From assembly GCA_022836615.1 (NCBI GenBank), contig MU405249.1, positions 186,001 to 250,000 on the forward strand: a stretch of 64,000 nt of DNA. Reading direction: 5' to 3'. The notes below the pieces were generated by a model. It was not told where the DNA came from, made no database searches, and worked only from the letters and a program-made list of their open reading frames with translations. The position numbers and the translations under genes are program-made. Each line of letters begins with the position of its first letter. The first letter of the stretch is position 1. Origin of the DNA: Annulohypoxylon bovei var. microspora (lineage: Eukaryota; Ascomycota; Sordariomycetes; Xylariales; Hypoxylaceae). Shown piece by piece: positions 12,795 through 25,800 of the stretch.

Positions 12795-13569
12795 GACTGA
12801 CTACTTCGTCTCTCGGCGGGTTCGGGGACCCTCGATGGCCTCGTCCAACTGTTATCCTCCAGATTAATAATTGACCATCGATATCAATCTCGACTACGAA
12901 AGGGAATTGACTTCGTCGTCGCTCGTCGACCGTCAGCTATTGTTATTGTTATTGTTATTGCTATTGCTATTGCGCTTTTGGGCGTAGTTGAGCGCAAGTT
13001 AGGCGATTGATGATTAAGTAAGAAAGAGGAAAGAGTTCAAAAGTGCGCGCCACAGGTTTAACGGCATTAGAAACACATATATGTAATATGTACGTATGCG
13101 CAACTACCCAGAAACTACCCAGGCGTAAAAAAAGGTTTCGTTAAGGTTAAGGAACCTGCCGTACCGCTGTACTGTCTGATCTGTAGTTGGAGAGAAGGCG
13201 GGACGTAGACATCAAGTCAGCGCAGCGAGCGGCGGGCTGGAAATGGACCTTCTTGCTGCTCGCAGGTTCGCAGGGAAGGACCCGGTATTCAGGTAGATGA
13301 GGGGAGAACCATGCTGTATGCCATGAGTCCAGTCGAAGGCGCCAACCCAAAAAAGAATGGGGGCAAAATGCCTGTATGTATTGCATTGTACTAATTGTGT
13401 ACTATGGAGTTCGAGAGGGGCCGAAGAAGGGGAGGGGGGTCTTTTGGGGGCCCCCCTAGGTACTCAACCCTGTCCTGCCTTGTCTTGCACTTGCCTTGCC
13501 TGGCCCAGGTCTGCGAGGTGTGCCTGTGGCCCTGTGCTTCCTTACCTTGTAGGTGCCTTCCTTGCCTTT
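12795..13569. other. Upstream region of Zn2Cys6 factor
   Basis: Probable promoter and 5' UTR of the leftward transcription factor gene. It contains a hexanucleotide array at 12937-12972. The remainder, up to the target duplication of the hAT-like element, shows C-rich and G-rich patches near 13430-13460 and no recognisable coding sequence. Confidence 0.55.
12937..12972 (+). repeat. Hexanucleotide microsatellite, six YTATTG units
   Basis: Six head-to-tail copies of a C/T-TATTG unit read directly from the sequence. It lies about 145 bp upstream of the transcription factor start codon and may be in its 5' UTR or promoter. Confidence 0.85.
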
Positions 13570-13577
13570 CGCGTGGT
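13570..13577. repeat. Left target site duplication of hAT-like element
   Basis: CGCGTGGT, identical to 14251-14258 and directly abutting the terminal TAGGG of the element. Eight base pairs is the duplication length characteristic of the hAT superfamily. Confidence 0.75.
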
Positions 13578-14250
13578 TAGGGGTCGGCACTATACGTATA
13601 ATGAACCCTCGATACGGTATTTAAATACAATACCCGTATTATACCATTATACCCACCAAAATATGTATTTTGGCGGTATAACCACGTATAATGCCTTCCA
13701 CACAGCTATAATGCGATATGTTTTATTGTAATCGTGTTTTTATTCTTATTTTCAATTTAATTAAATATGTTTTTAATTTTTAATTCGTACGATTGAATTA
13801 ATTCGAATATTTTACATTATACCTTACGATCGGAAATTATTAATTGTGTGGCTTTGTGTGTGGCTTTGTGTGTGGCTTTGTGTGGCTTTATGCAATTTAA
13901 AGAAACATCATTTAATTGAAAGTTCAATTAGGATTGAAAACGTTAAATATGCTTTAGGATGTACAAAAGGGTATTGAGTACTTGAGATTATATTATATTT
14001 TGTATGAAAAGGCAGGTAATTACACCATATAAATACATGATCTAACATCGCGAAATGACTCGGGACTTATTGCCTTTAATAATGCGACCCTTTTAAGTAA
14101 GAAATGCCTAGGATATTACATATCCACCCATATATATGGGGCCGGTAAGTTATTCCGATTCCGTTATACGTATAATGGATTGACTATACGGTATTAATAC
14201 AATACATTATACGTATAATGGTATAATGTATAATACCGATCCGAACCCTA
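13578..14250. mobile_element. Non-autonomous hAT-like element (MITE-like), 673 bp
   Basis: The element starts TAGGGGTCGG and ends CCGAACCCTA; the reverse complement of the end, TAGGGTTCGG, matches the start at nine of ten positions, making short terminal inverted repeats. Both sides are flanked by the same 8 bp, CGCGTGGT, the duplication length made by hAT transposases. Subterminal copies of TATACGTATAATG occur near both ends (13591-13603, 14164-14177, about 14206-14220), as expected for transposase-binding repeats. The interior is very AT-rich, has a 12-bp minisatellite at 13846-13889, and has no frame resembling a transposase, so it would need an enzyme supplied elsewhere. Family placement rests on termini and duplication only. 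Confidence 0.72.
13846..13889 (+). repeat. 12-bp minisatellite inside the hAT-like element
   Basis: Three perfect copies of GTGTGGCTTTGT plus a partial fourth. It is the only GC-containing patch in an otherwise AT-rich element interior. Confidence 0.85.
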
Positions 14251-14258
14251 CGCGTGGT
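14251..14258. repeat. Right target site duplication of hAT-like element
   Basis: CGCGTGGT, identical to 13570-13577, immediately following the terminal CCCTA of the element. Confidence 0.75.
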
Positions 14259-17200
14259 TCCTGCTGCTGCTGGATCCCAAACTGGCTTACAGATCACCTA
14301 CCTGCCCACTACCTGATGTGATTCTACCTTTTAGATAATTTGTGTAACCGTCACAGGACTTTCTAAACCTTCGAGCCCCTTTTTGGGCAATTAAAATCAA
14401 TAGTTTCTATAATTGATGATTACCTACCTCGGTATGTATTTTAGGTAGGTATTCAATTACGTATAGTTATTAGGCAAGTAGGAAAAACAGGGAGAGCCTC
14501 TAGGTACGATATCGAAGGTCATATACCCAATTGACATAGGGATCAATAGAGTTATGTCTAGTCCGCAGTTTGGAATGGAAGAATGGAACGCTCGTACGAA
14601 TGTATTAGGGTGGCTAGTCAATCTACTTGAAGGTCGATCGCTGACTTTGGTTCGTAGGATTCAAGCTCGTCTTTGGTGCGGATTAATACCGCGCTTTAAC
14701 ACATGTACCGTATCATCGATAGCTCGGTTCCATTCTTGTACATATCTAGCTTACCTAGGTACATTAGTGCAGCAGACCAAGACTCTAGGAAGATTGGAAA
14801 CCCATTCTACTGAGAGTCATGGCAAGCAGCTAGAGAATGAAGAGCTTAATACATATTTTATAATTATGTAATGCTCTGAACAATCCTTCGTACTGGTTTT
14901 CCCCGCCTGTGCGCAGACTAGTCTCTATACGTACCAAGTGTTGTATAATCCCCAAGGCTAAGCCTCTGTTATAAGAGCCCCTTTCCACCTTTCTGCCTGC
15001 TGTCATTTCACAAATAGGCGCCGTCGAAGAATCGGCACAAGATGTAACCCGTTAGAGGAGACGCCACCTCATCCGAGGAAACGGAGAAGGTACTTGGTAA
15101 ACATGGCACACGGGGTAAGTTGGAATCAGCGACATTAAGAGACGTAATATAGGATGAAACGTCTGAAGGAGCACCAAGCGCATCAGATGTCAAAACCAGC
15201 CTTCCGATACAAGTAAGACTAACAGTCCTTAAGTAAAATGATGTCGTGGCAAGTCAATAGCCGCCGAATCTGCAATAATGAGAATAGTAAGTGACTTCAA
15301 AGTACCATGGTAAATAGTAAATGGTAAATTGATATATGTATGCGTTCCTGGGGGGAATAGGGCTGCAAGGTGCTTGCATACCTGCCTACCAGGTACCTAC
15401 ATACCACATACGTACATACGTACAGAACTCGACGCGATGTGATGTGTGGCTGTCAATGCGCTTGGATATGTATGTAGTAGTAACTGCAACAAGTGGATAT
15501 ATGACTGCCTGCCTATCAATAAGATCAGGGGCATACATAACATACAGAATACATGCGAGGGTATAGCCAACCGGCAAGCACCTCGGGATCTTTTCTAGTG
15601 CCTAACAATAAGTGACTGGAACGAACCCGAACCCAAGCGCCAGGTACCTTATGTAACAACTCCTTATTGTTTCTGCATCTTCTCGTTTCTTATTAGTACG
15701 CAAGTTAGCCCCTGCAGGCTTGCCCTGTTTACATGTCGATGGTCCTAGGACTGATTAGCTAAAGGAATAGCGGTCAGGTCTGCATGCGCCAAAGATCTAC
15801 TAGGCGAGCTCTCGTGCGTTCCCAGTTCTCACCATCAGGTTGGTTGGAAGGAGTCGCAATAATACTGCGAACGGTGGAAGCGAGCGACCTGAGTGAGTGA
15901 GCACTTGCATCTGCATTTGCAGGAGGCAATTAGAAGCGGCTATGTGAGAAAGTGACAGGCATGCCGGACTGCTTTCCTTGAATTATCGATATTAATTGGT
16001 CGTCGTCAGCAGCAGCCTTCGCTTATCCGCATGCCTTTCTTGCTACTACGCAAGGCTCGGCCGATTGAAAGTAATAGACCCCTTTTCTCGGCCTTCCATG
16101 CGACTCACGCATGCATAATCATATGTACATAACATTATTCAGGTTAAGAACCCTAACCTATGTAGATGTACATACAATAGGCTTACAAGGTATTATCTAC
16201 TCGCGACGGAATTTCCCATTTGATCTACATAGAATCGGGTTAGGGACTCAACCTCCCGAAGTCCCGAAGAATCCTAGGTCGCTCCCCCACGGAGATCTAC
16301 CCAATCAACAAACTCCTACAGTCCCAACTTGCCGAAGGAGGATTAGACGCATCGAACTAGTTGATTTGTGAGGATATTGTCATCAGTAATCATGGTTGCC
16401 AGAGTTTTTCCAGTCCGGTCGTATTTGCGGATGGATAGGTGCACAGGCCAAGTTGCTCTTCTGCGTTTTCCAACGATGGTATTTTCTCGTAGTAGATTGA
16501 GGAGATTGAGGGTTGCGTTGCCCTCGTGAAGATATCTAAATATAGCGAGATTTGATCGATTGCCGCATAATATGATCTACTTCCAGAAATACGGCTTCAA
16601 GCGAAATTCATGCGAACGAAGGCGCTATTGAATGTTGGGGTTGGGGTCGAGGCTGAATGACTATTCTTAGGCCGTTCTCGAACCAAATTATGGCTCCCTT
16701 TACGCGTTTACGCGTGACACGTGCCGTATGCCTGGGACGGCTGATTCCGTACATATCCTTAACAAGCTTTCCCAATCAAGCCTTAGAATTGCCGTATTTC
16801 TGGCCTTTTCCGGTAAACTTGACCGAGCATGCGACATATTGGGGACTGTACCTGATAACCTGCCGATCATCTGGCGCATGGTGCGAACCTGACAGCCTGA
16901 GGGCGGGAACGGTCAACAAGGTCCAGATCGAGAGAGATCCGGCGTATCTGGAAGCCTAGCCATTCAGGTGACGTTCAGCTGAAAAATAAAGCATCACGAC
17001 ATGCGTTTCTCATGCCGTCATACCTAACGTATGTCAGGCATACGCCACAAAGCTCGTCGTGGAATAGAAGTTAACATCCGATGATATCGCACTTAACTAA
17101 GTAGGTAAGTATGGATTCGATATGTTTCGATATTGCGAAGACATGAATTTCCGCGTAAGTATGTACGACTGTGTGTACGACTCTAAACGTGTTGCGCATG

Positions 17201-18025
17201 AAATTCGAAGCAGTGAAACAGCCGCAGCTCGCAGCTCGCTGTAACGGTTGTATCACATATCCGGTACTATACCCGCCGACGCCTGGCCCCTGCATCTAGC
17301 CCTAAGCAAATCTATCGGGATACAGCAACCGCTCACGTCGAATACATATATGTATATCAAAGACGGCATAAGTTGGTGATCGGCTCTCAAATTCAGGGGC
17401 AATTGATCGACCGAATATCTGGAGAAACTGAATGTGCTTTGATGTAGCTTCGCAAATGATCGACCCTCTAGCGCAAAGAGGAAAATGATACTAGTTAACC
17501 ACGGATGATAGGAATAAATCTTCCATGAATGAATGGTTATACCATAATAAGAAGATTTTAATGGTTTACATAGTATGAAGGATTGATATTTTAGAAATGA
17601 GGAATGAGCCTCACCTTTTTCTCTGGTGACCAATAAAAATATTAGGAATTAAAGTTGCTGACAAAAGTCTCATTAATGAATTGATTAGATCGATAAGATA
17701 AAAATTCGGATAAACGATACCCCATGATGCCCCGCCAATTCGCGATCCTATGGTTGAATGACATCGATTTGATGATGTATGTACTTTGTATCGTCTCATC
17801 TAACTTGTGAATCTTTAAGGTTTGGTTCATCATTCTTTTACGATTAACTAATTCGATTAATTCTCGCCACGACAACTTCTCCCATACACATCACATATCG
17901 GGATATTGTGAATTACACACTATTGCAAAACTAGTTCCTGGTGAAACTAGTGCAATTCTGTATATCAGTCTATCAGACTTTAAAGAAGGAAATTCATATT
18001 ACGATTCACGACTACTAAGATCAAG
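14259..18025. other. Gene-poor stretch upstream of CIA2
   Basis: About 3.8 kb with no frame I can link to a known family; the longest candidates (14554-14871, 16657-16959, 17253-17633) have no recognisable motif. TAGGTAGGT words occur near 14440, and a palindromic ACCTAGGTA word near 14755. AT content rises from 17500 to 18000, just before the CIA2 start, where the promoter should lie. No RNA gene seen. Confidence 0.55.
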
Positions 18026-18989
18026 ATGGGGAAAGATAATGCAAATCCCACCATCCTAAATACTTCCCAGCTACCGACGCGACAGCGCAAGAAGGGTCGT
18101 AAGGTTCAAAGAACCGCCGAGTCTAAGATCCTTGACATTATGCGCAAACCACAATATCTATCGGATTCTTTATACAGTGCCGGTATGTCGTGGTCTGATG
18201 ACACTGAGAGTGACGACGAATTTGCCGCGGAACCTATTGACGAGCAGGAGGTATATGGTAAGACAGCCCTATTTTTATCTCGAAATTTGTTTTGTTTTCT
18301 ATGTCACAAATCATATGGGTTAGGAGTGAAATGAGAATGCGGAGTTACCGGGATTATCGTCTTTTTATTGTGCCTCATTGTCGCCTACGTCGCCTAGGTA
18401 TGTCGCCTATATCGCCTACACATGTGGCACATCATGATACCCCCATACCCATGCAACAGTCGCATGATTCTAGTCCCCACGTCTACCTGTCAGAAACCTT
18501 AGTCCTGAATCCAGCCCTTGGCTACGATCAAACATTTGAATTCGAACCGATCTCAATATTCTCAGTGTTTACAGTGTCTTCGGTGTTTTCAAATATAACT
18601 AACGTTTGGCAGATCTGATCTCTACCATTTCTGACCCTGAGCATCCGTTATCGCTCGGTCAGTTAGCAGTCGTCAATTTGCCCGATATCCATATATCGCC
18701 ACCTCCCTCAGTAGATGCAGACCCAAATATCTTGACACAAGTACTCGTCAAGATTACTCCTACTATTACGCATTGCTCACTCGCAACCGTCATCGGCCTC
18801 GGTATACGAGTGCGGCTAGAGCAAGCACTCCCTCCCAACTATCGGGTGGATGTCGTGATCAAAGAGGGAACCCACAGCCAGGACGACCAGGTCAACAAAC
18901 AACTAGCAGACAAGGAAAGAGTTGCAGCAGCATTGGAGAATGACACCCTCAAGGGAGTACTAGACAAAATGTTGGAGACTTGCGTATGA
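18026..18989 (+). CDS. CIA2: CIA2/FAM96 (MIP18) cytosolic iron-sulfur assembly factor
   Basis: Exons 18026..18257 and 18613..18989 encode 202 residues. Joining across the GTAAGA..TTTGGCAG intron rebuilds EPIDEQEVYDLISTISDPEHP, the hallmark start of the MIP18 fold. The second exon carries the conserved ITPTITHCSLATVIGLGIRV segment with the reactive Cys, and the family's C-terminal block containing GTHSQDDQVNKQLADKERVAAALEN. CIA2 is part of the CIA targeting complex with CIA1 and MET18, handing Fe-S clusters to cytosolic and nuclear apoproteins such as DNA polymerases and helicases. The N-terminus (about residues 1-75) is basic then Asp/Glu-rich and poorly conserved in the family. The 355-nt intron is long for this genome and contains repeated TCGCCTA words; its acceptor has a good CTAAC branch site. 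The gene stands alone within about 8 kb of gene-poor DNA. Confidence 0.93.
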
Positions 18990-21900
18990 GGCATCTTCCA
19001 GTCGCGATCTGAATTCGGAATAGCCAAAGTTCAAAGAAGATCCTTGAACGATTCAAGAACAGGTCAAGAACAGTTCAAGAAACTTTAAACTACATAAAAC
19101 TACAGAACCAACGATGATCTCTACAAGATGTCCGCGCCACCCCGGTTGACTTTACATAGAATATTCGTCTAAGCTTCTCGAAGACAGGTGATTTATGCAT
19201 ACCGGTCAGGTACCACCACCCACTCAGGGGCTCAGAAAGCCGACTTAACTCACCTTGGTAGGCCTAGAAGCGGCAACTATCATAAAATGGACCACACCGG
19301 TCTAAAACCGGTTTAAACCGCCGAGCCTTTGCTGTCAGACGCGGGATGGATCTTAGCAGTCATAGCATGGGAAGCTTGTACTACCTATGTAAAGCTTGGG
19401 AAGCTTGAGAGGTGCCCGTTCTTGGTATGTAATCTGTCTAACGTCCATATCTTGACTAGCCAATAACGTCCTCAAATAATTGCTGGGTACACAAAGTCTC
19501 CTTAATTAAGCTTATCGAGATATTTTCAGACCAAAACTTCTTCTCTTCAATGTAAACAACAAATCGTTACCTAACTTTACAAAGACTAGTTCCAAGCTTC
19601 TTCCGATAAGGCTACCTAGGTAGGTTTAAAATACGTTACATATTAGATTCCATGGGGCTCTATAGATGGGCCTAGTCCTAATTTGACTACCGAGCGTGTT
19701 TGTACTAGGCCCATAGTCGTTGTCGTCGAGGCGAGACTTTCTAGAAAGATTATTAATGCGTTTCTGTAAACGGAAATCCGAAACGGCTCAATTGCCCCTT
19801 GTTAGCCCCAAGAATTACCAGACATTAGGTGAATCATGTTATGATCAGCGACCCTTTTACCTTGATTTTGGAACCTTTCGGGCTTCGTATTCGCTGTGGA
19901 CCCGCTGTCCGGCACGGCGGATACGAAGTGAGGCTGTCATTGTCGGAGCTATAGTTGGAATACCGAACCTAGACAACGTCTATAACCCTACGACATGGCC
20001 CGTATGTTTAATTACTCGAGACCGAATATACTCGGGACCTAGTAGTTCGTAGCTATGCTGCCATCGAATGACTTAGTTACCAACACCGTATATCCTGTCG
20101 ATCCAAAGTCGTGATCCTGTGGTACGCGGAAGTAAACTTAGAGACAACACGAAGTTAACTTCGCGTGACGCCTATCTTACAAGTTTTGGCAGGATATTTA
20201 CATTATGTGACCTAACCTTGGAAGTAGTTGCCAGTTACTACATGTATCTTTATCCCCTCTAGTTCTTCTTCCCTCTGTCATTCTGAACCAACTATATGCC
20301 GTTACTGCTACCGTCTCGACTGTCCGTGCATGTATGTATACCAGTACACATCATTTCAGAAATATGTCTTCTAGCTTTACAGAGGACGAAAGGCACGTCG
20401 GAAGCGTCCTTCCGATCCGAGTAACGGATAGGAGCCGACGGTGCCGGTCCCCTCAAAGCCCTCAACTCAGTTAGTCGATAGTAAGCTTCATCTACAGTCT
20501 TGCATATATAGAGTCATTGAATAGAGAGTAATAGTAAACGACGGGACTTTTGAAAAGCATCTTGAGCTTCATTAGGTACCCCTTTTCGGGATGTGTGGCT
20601 ATTATGGTACTCGAGTGTCCTTCTACATTGCATGTATAACTCGTCCCTATACGCGTTTTCTCTATTCGGCGCGACTATTCTCATTTCAAGATTTGAGTAT
20701 TGGAACTCCCCCTATCATATTTCCAACCTCTACCTCTCCCACCCTCTCGTAAAGGCAGCCAGTCGAAAACAGGACCAATAGCCTTGCCATCCCTCACCCG
20801 TCCCCTTCGTCCTGTCACTTTTCCGCTGGGAGAGGAGGAATATGAGCCTATCATGAACCGCAACCATTATAACGTCCGAGAACAACGACTCTCTCGACGG
20901 AAACCATATTTCGCCTTCCCATTATCTATCTTGCCGCCGTAATTCTTATCATTATTCTGCATACCCGCGGCAACCTCATCGACGTAAAGCAGCTTCTACC
21001 CGTGGGATGAGGATACTTCGTTTATCGCCATGTCGACGACCGTGACCTCATCTCATATCTCCTTCATCTTCAACATCAACGACCCCCTGATTAGTAGTAT
21101 ACACCTGAATTACCTGGATAAACTTAACATCAGTAATCATCATCCCCTAACAACTCCTAGCAATCCGCTCTGTTCACAAACATCAGTTGCCCTAACACCG
21201 CACACCATATCAGACACACCTAACCGATTTAGGGAGCATAATTCTGCACCAATGAACTTCGTAAGAAACCCGCGGCACTTTCCACCCTTCACCATAGGTT
21301 ATGTAGGTAACTGGGCAAGAAACCTGCTCCTCGGTTGATTGGTCGATATATTTAACGCCGGGCGGCAGCGTAGCAAGGAAACAACTTGCGTGGTAGGGGA
21401 GGGACGACAGCGTAGATCTTCTCCTATTTTATTTGAACCTCTCTCTTGACTCTTTACCCACCTACCTACATACACACATACGTAGAGATGTATGTACATA
21501 TAGAAGTAGCCTACATATACTCTATTGTCCTTAGCCTGTCCTGTCCTGTCCCGTCTCATTGTTCCTAGGGTTACTTCACATCCTCTATTCCTTCCTTTAG
21601 GCCCCTCCCCCCTTCCTCTCCTCCCCACAGAACCATCCGTAGCCCCCCTTTAATACAGCACCAGTACCGGCGGCATCATCCGTCCTGTCTGCCCCCTATC
21701 TCTCACTTCCACCTCTAGTCGCTAGCCCTAGCCCAGACATTGCATACCTGTCATGCCCTACATACATATACATGCAGTCACCACTGTTACCGGCATCCGG
21801 TTCATTCCGACACATCACATCTATGTCTCTATACCTCGCTTACCTTTACCCCTATGCGTAACTCGCCTTAAACTAACTTGATACCACACATATGTACCTT

Positions 21901-22854
21901 AAACATCCCTCACCACATCTATAGCCATTTACCTTACATATCCTAGGTAAGAGGTACCTACCTCCCTATTTACCCAAACCCCTACACACGTAGGTAGGTA
22001 GTTGTATTCCCTCGAGTACCGAACCGCACTCGCGCCGCGTGGGGTTCACCCGGCACCACCGACCACAGACACGTCAACCACGGCTCTCCCAAGTTTTGCT
22101 CTGGCTCTGCTACCACCTACCCCTAGCAATAGTTTCGGTTTTACCATTGGTCGGCTTTAACCCATACTTTGTGCTAGCCAGCTTATACTTCATTCTTCTG
22201 TGTTGTGTAGGTAGGTAGGTAGATATGTACACTAGTTTCCCCTACCGCCGGTTCCGGTTCCTAGCTCTCGTCACCACCATCACCGTGACCGTGACTAGCC
22301 GCCGGCTCGTTTACATGAGACCCTATCAGGCGCGGGACATGGGTTACTCGCCTGTGACCAATCACCCCCCTTGTCCGTCTGCTGGGTCGGCGGAGGCTCT
22401 TCTACCAGCAACCCCTCTGCCAGGTAGGCACATAATTTTGCGCAAATCACGTATCAAGAACAGCCCAGACGCAACCGGGTAGGCTGTAGTTCGTAGCACA
22501 CTTCCCTGTCCGATCTTGAATAAACAGCGATCACCACGATCTAATAGCTTTTACACACTATAAATTCCCAGCGGCACACATTAGTAAGCTACGGAGTACG
22601 TTCGTGCCATTTATATTGCGGACATAGCCTTGGCGTCGGCGCCCTCTTAGACTACCTAGTAAACCGCGACATGAGCTAGCTACCTAGGTAGTGTCCTTAA
22701 TGCCCGTCTCTTAACACGAGGCTGACTTCAGACCACCGTGAATCACCTCTACGCTGATTGTATAGTACAATGGCCGATCCTAAGCCTCTAAGCCGGAGGC
22801 AATCTTCACCAACCATTTTTCATCGACTGAATATTAACCGCCAACAACACCCCT
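18990..22854. other. Gene-poor stretch between CIA2 and SNU114 3' ends
   Basis: About 3.9 kb between two convergent genes. It shows an AAACCGGTTT palindrome near 19310, C-rich pyrimidine tracts from 21380 to 22110, and ACCTAGGTA/TAGGTAGGTA words near 19614, 21950, 21993, 22209-22224 and 22682. Frames at 19720-20052, 20593-20942 and 21030-21338 have no family features and I do not call them genes. No RNA gene seen. Confidence 0.55.
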
Positions 22855-25800
22855 TCACGGACTCCCCAAAGTTCCGCTCTCCATGAGGCTCTGATAGAAC
22901 TCGGGCTCGAGGAACTTCGCCACGCTCACGTCCTCGCTCAGGCCCTTGCGCCTCCTCGTCTTCAGCACGAAGTCCCTCGCCGTAGCCTGCGCGTCGGCCG
23001 GCTGTAGCGGCCTCAGCACGACCTCCTTGTCGAGCGGGTCGCCGGGCACCTTCTGCCACTTGTCGAACACGAGGCTGACCATGGCTTGGCCTTGCGTCTG
23101 GATGCGCACGTCGGTCTCGAAGCCGAAGGAGTCTACGACCGGGATTAGCCCGTTGACACGGTACAGTGGGGTACCGGCGATGGGCCCGTCGGCCAGAACG
23201 TGGCCTCGGCGGCGCGCGAGCACGTTATACAGCACCGGGACGGCGTCCTGCGGCCCCGTCATCGAGCACGCGTAGAGCGGCTCCATGAGCCGCGGCGACG
23301 CCATCAGGAATGAGCTGTAGCATGTGCGCCGTGCCGTCGGGATGATCTGGCCGCCTCCCCTGAAGATTGCCTCTTGTGCTAGTGACACGTCCATAATACG
23401 GAACTTGGTATTACGAATCGCTGTAATGAAGTTAGTACTCTATACGAAATCGTGACGACATAACGTCGTCAATCTGCATCTGCTCGGTGCTATAGAACTA
23501 CTAAATTGGAGACTGTGTATGGGAATGCATGAATGGCTATTCTCAAAGTAGATCCCTAGTCAAAGGGACGCCGACGAGGTGCTGTGAAATGAGGGCATGT
23601 GATGCAGTAACCAGCAAAATATTGGTTGCCGCGTACCCCCTGGAGCCGAATCAAGGTAAGAGTGGGCTCGACCGCGCAGACCTGGATCGATAGACGAAGC
23701 TTAATCGAATCTGCCAAAACAAAAAATAAAAGCAGGGAGTAGCAGGGATCCTAATCCCGCAGACATGGGTTGTAGCCATGCCTCGGGATCTGTGAAAGCT
23801 GCACATCGTGATAACTTTATCCCCAGATTTTCCTATTAGGCCTGGTTACACGCTTATCGGCGAGTAACACCTTGGCGGCTTCGAGTGGGCGGCATGAGTT
23901 GCGATGCCAAAAATAGCACGGCGACTTTACTACCATCCTATTGCATACGTCGATGAGACTTGGGAAACGTGTGCTAGAATGACGACGACCTTGCCGACGT
24001 GGAATGTTGGGGGCAGTAGATATGTAGAAAACAGAGAGAGAGAGAGTAGCTTGGAGCTAAGACGTTCTAGATGGGTGGTGGTTGAAACCGTGGGGTTGAC
24101 ACAGGGGTTAGGTAGGAATGACAGTATCGAAATGCGACAAGATGTAGGTACTCACGTTCTTCACACAGAGGACCCTCTCGGGTAGCCCAACTGAAGCCTT
24201 GGCGAATGGTCTCTCGCACGCTTCTCAGAAGCGTCTTATCTACCTGCCGAAATAATTAGGTGCCATCCAAAGTAGAAGGGAAATTCTAGAATTCTGAGGC
24301 TGAAACTGTGAATGACTGCAAAGGCCTGCGAAGGTATTGCCGCATGCGGACCCCGCGAGGTAACACTCCGCGCTACAGGATTCGCCTGTGTAGTAAGACG
24401 CCGAGCTTTCGAGGTCACAGTGGGTGGGGGGAAACGACAGACTAGTCGACGTACCTCGAGTGTGTCGTCCTGCAAGATGTTAGGTCCTTTCTCATCCGGC
24501 CCGAATGCCCAAATACTCCTCGCCGCCAGTAGATCCCATCCGTACTTGTCCTGGAAGAACTTGCCCACTTTTCGGGCACCGTCCTGCATCTTGACACGGC
24601 CGCTCTCGATATCTTCCGCGATTCCGTCGTCGAGCGGCTCGGCGACCATAGTAATCTTGTTCTTTTTGTTCGGGGTAATAGCGTAACATTTGGTAGCGGA
24701 CATCTCGTCAACTGTCTCGCAGAAGCGCGTGACGGGATCCGAAACCTTGAGCTCCATCTCTGCATATAGCCGTCGCAGGTCATGGAGGACGCAGTCCATG
24801 TAGAGTTCACCTGTGCCCAGGATGATGTGCTCGCCTGACTCCTCGACCTTCGTCGTGATTAGAGGGTAGCTCTTGTTGATCTTCCTCAAGCCGTCAAGCA
24901 TCTTTGGAAGTTCCGAAGGGTTGATGGGTTCGACTGCTACCTTCAAGACCGACTCGGTGAAATGCGTGACTGGTCTGAAGATGTAGGCATCCTCATCGTC
25001 TTCTAATTTCGGTGGTACTATTGTCGCCGACTTTACGATCGAGTTATCGACGCCGCTCAGCAGCACCCAGTTTCCAGCAGGAACACCGCTCGTCTGGACA
25101 TTATACCGCGTTTCAGCAATATAGACGTCCGAGATAGTTGCCATAGCCATATCCTCCTCATCATCGATCGAATAGCCCTCTCCAAGAACCCTCACTTGCA
25201 TCCCAGGTCGAGCAATGCCACTCATCACTCGACCAAAGGAGTAGAAGCTCTTCGCATCAGCAGAGTTGAAGAGTTTTGTGATATGCACCACTAAGGGGCC
25301 ATCCTGATCACACTTCTTCATAGACTCGGCCACCTTAGTATCCAAGGGGCCAGTGTAATACTGTTCCAACTTGTGCTCGGCCGCCTCCAACGGGGACGGG
25401 ACATTCTTAACGATCATATCAACGAAGCCAGCTGATGGCCCAAAGAACTGTTCGCAGACTAGCTTAAGAAGCACCTTCGCATCCGTCTTGTATTGGGAAG
25501 GTTTGAGCGTTATTCCCAAAGTCGCTAGCACCCCCTTAAGTTCTTCAGGGCTCTGACTGATCGTGTGAGAGAAGACTTTGTAGATGGGTTCGAGCACAAA
25601 GTGTATGAATGACCTCCTAGCGCCTGACTCGCCAGGCAGAGGTTTCCTGGTAAACGATCTCTTCTTCGGGTTGAAGTAGATATCACCCCAGAGGCGTTTT
25701 GCGAATTCCTCCGTATTCACGCCTGGGAAGCTGTCTGCGTACATCTTTGCAAACGACTGTAGTGTGAAGCACCAGCCCATCTCGCTGCACGCGAATAGAA

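Noticed and set aside
13357..13731. 124-codon + frame across the left end of the hAT-like element
   Set aside because: It crosses the target duplication and terminal repeat of the element, so it is not a conserved gene.
16657..16959. 100-codon + frame in the 14-18 kb gene-poor stretch
   Set aside because: No conserved motif and no plausible splice-linked neighbours.
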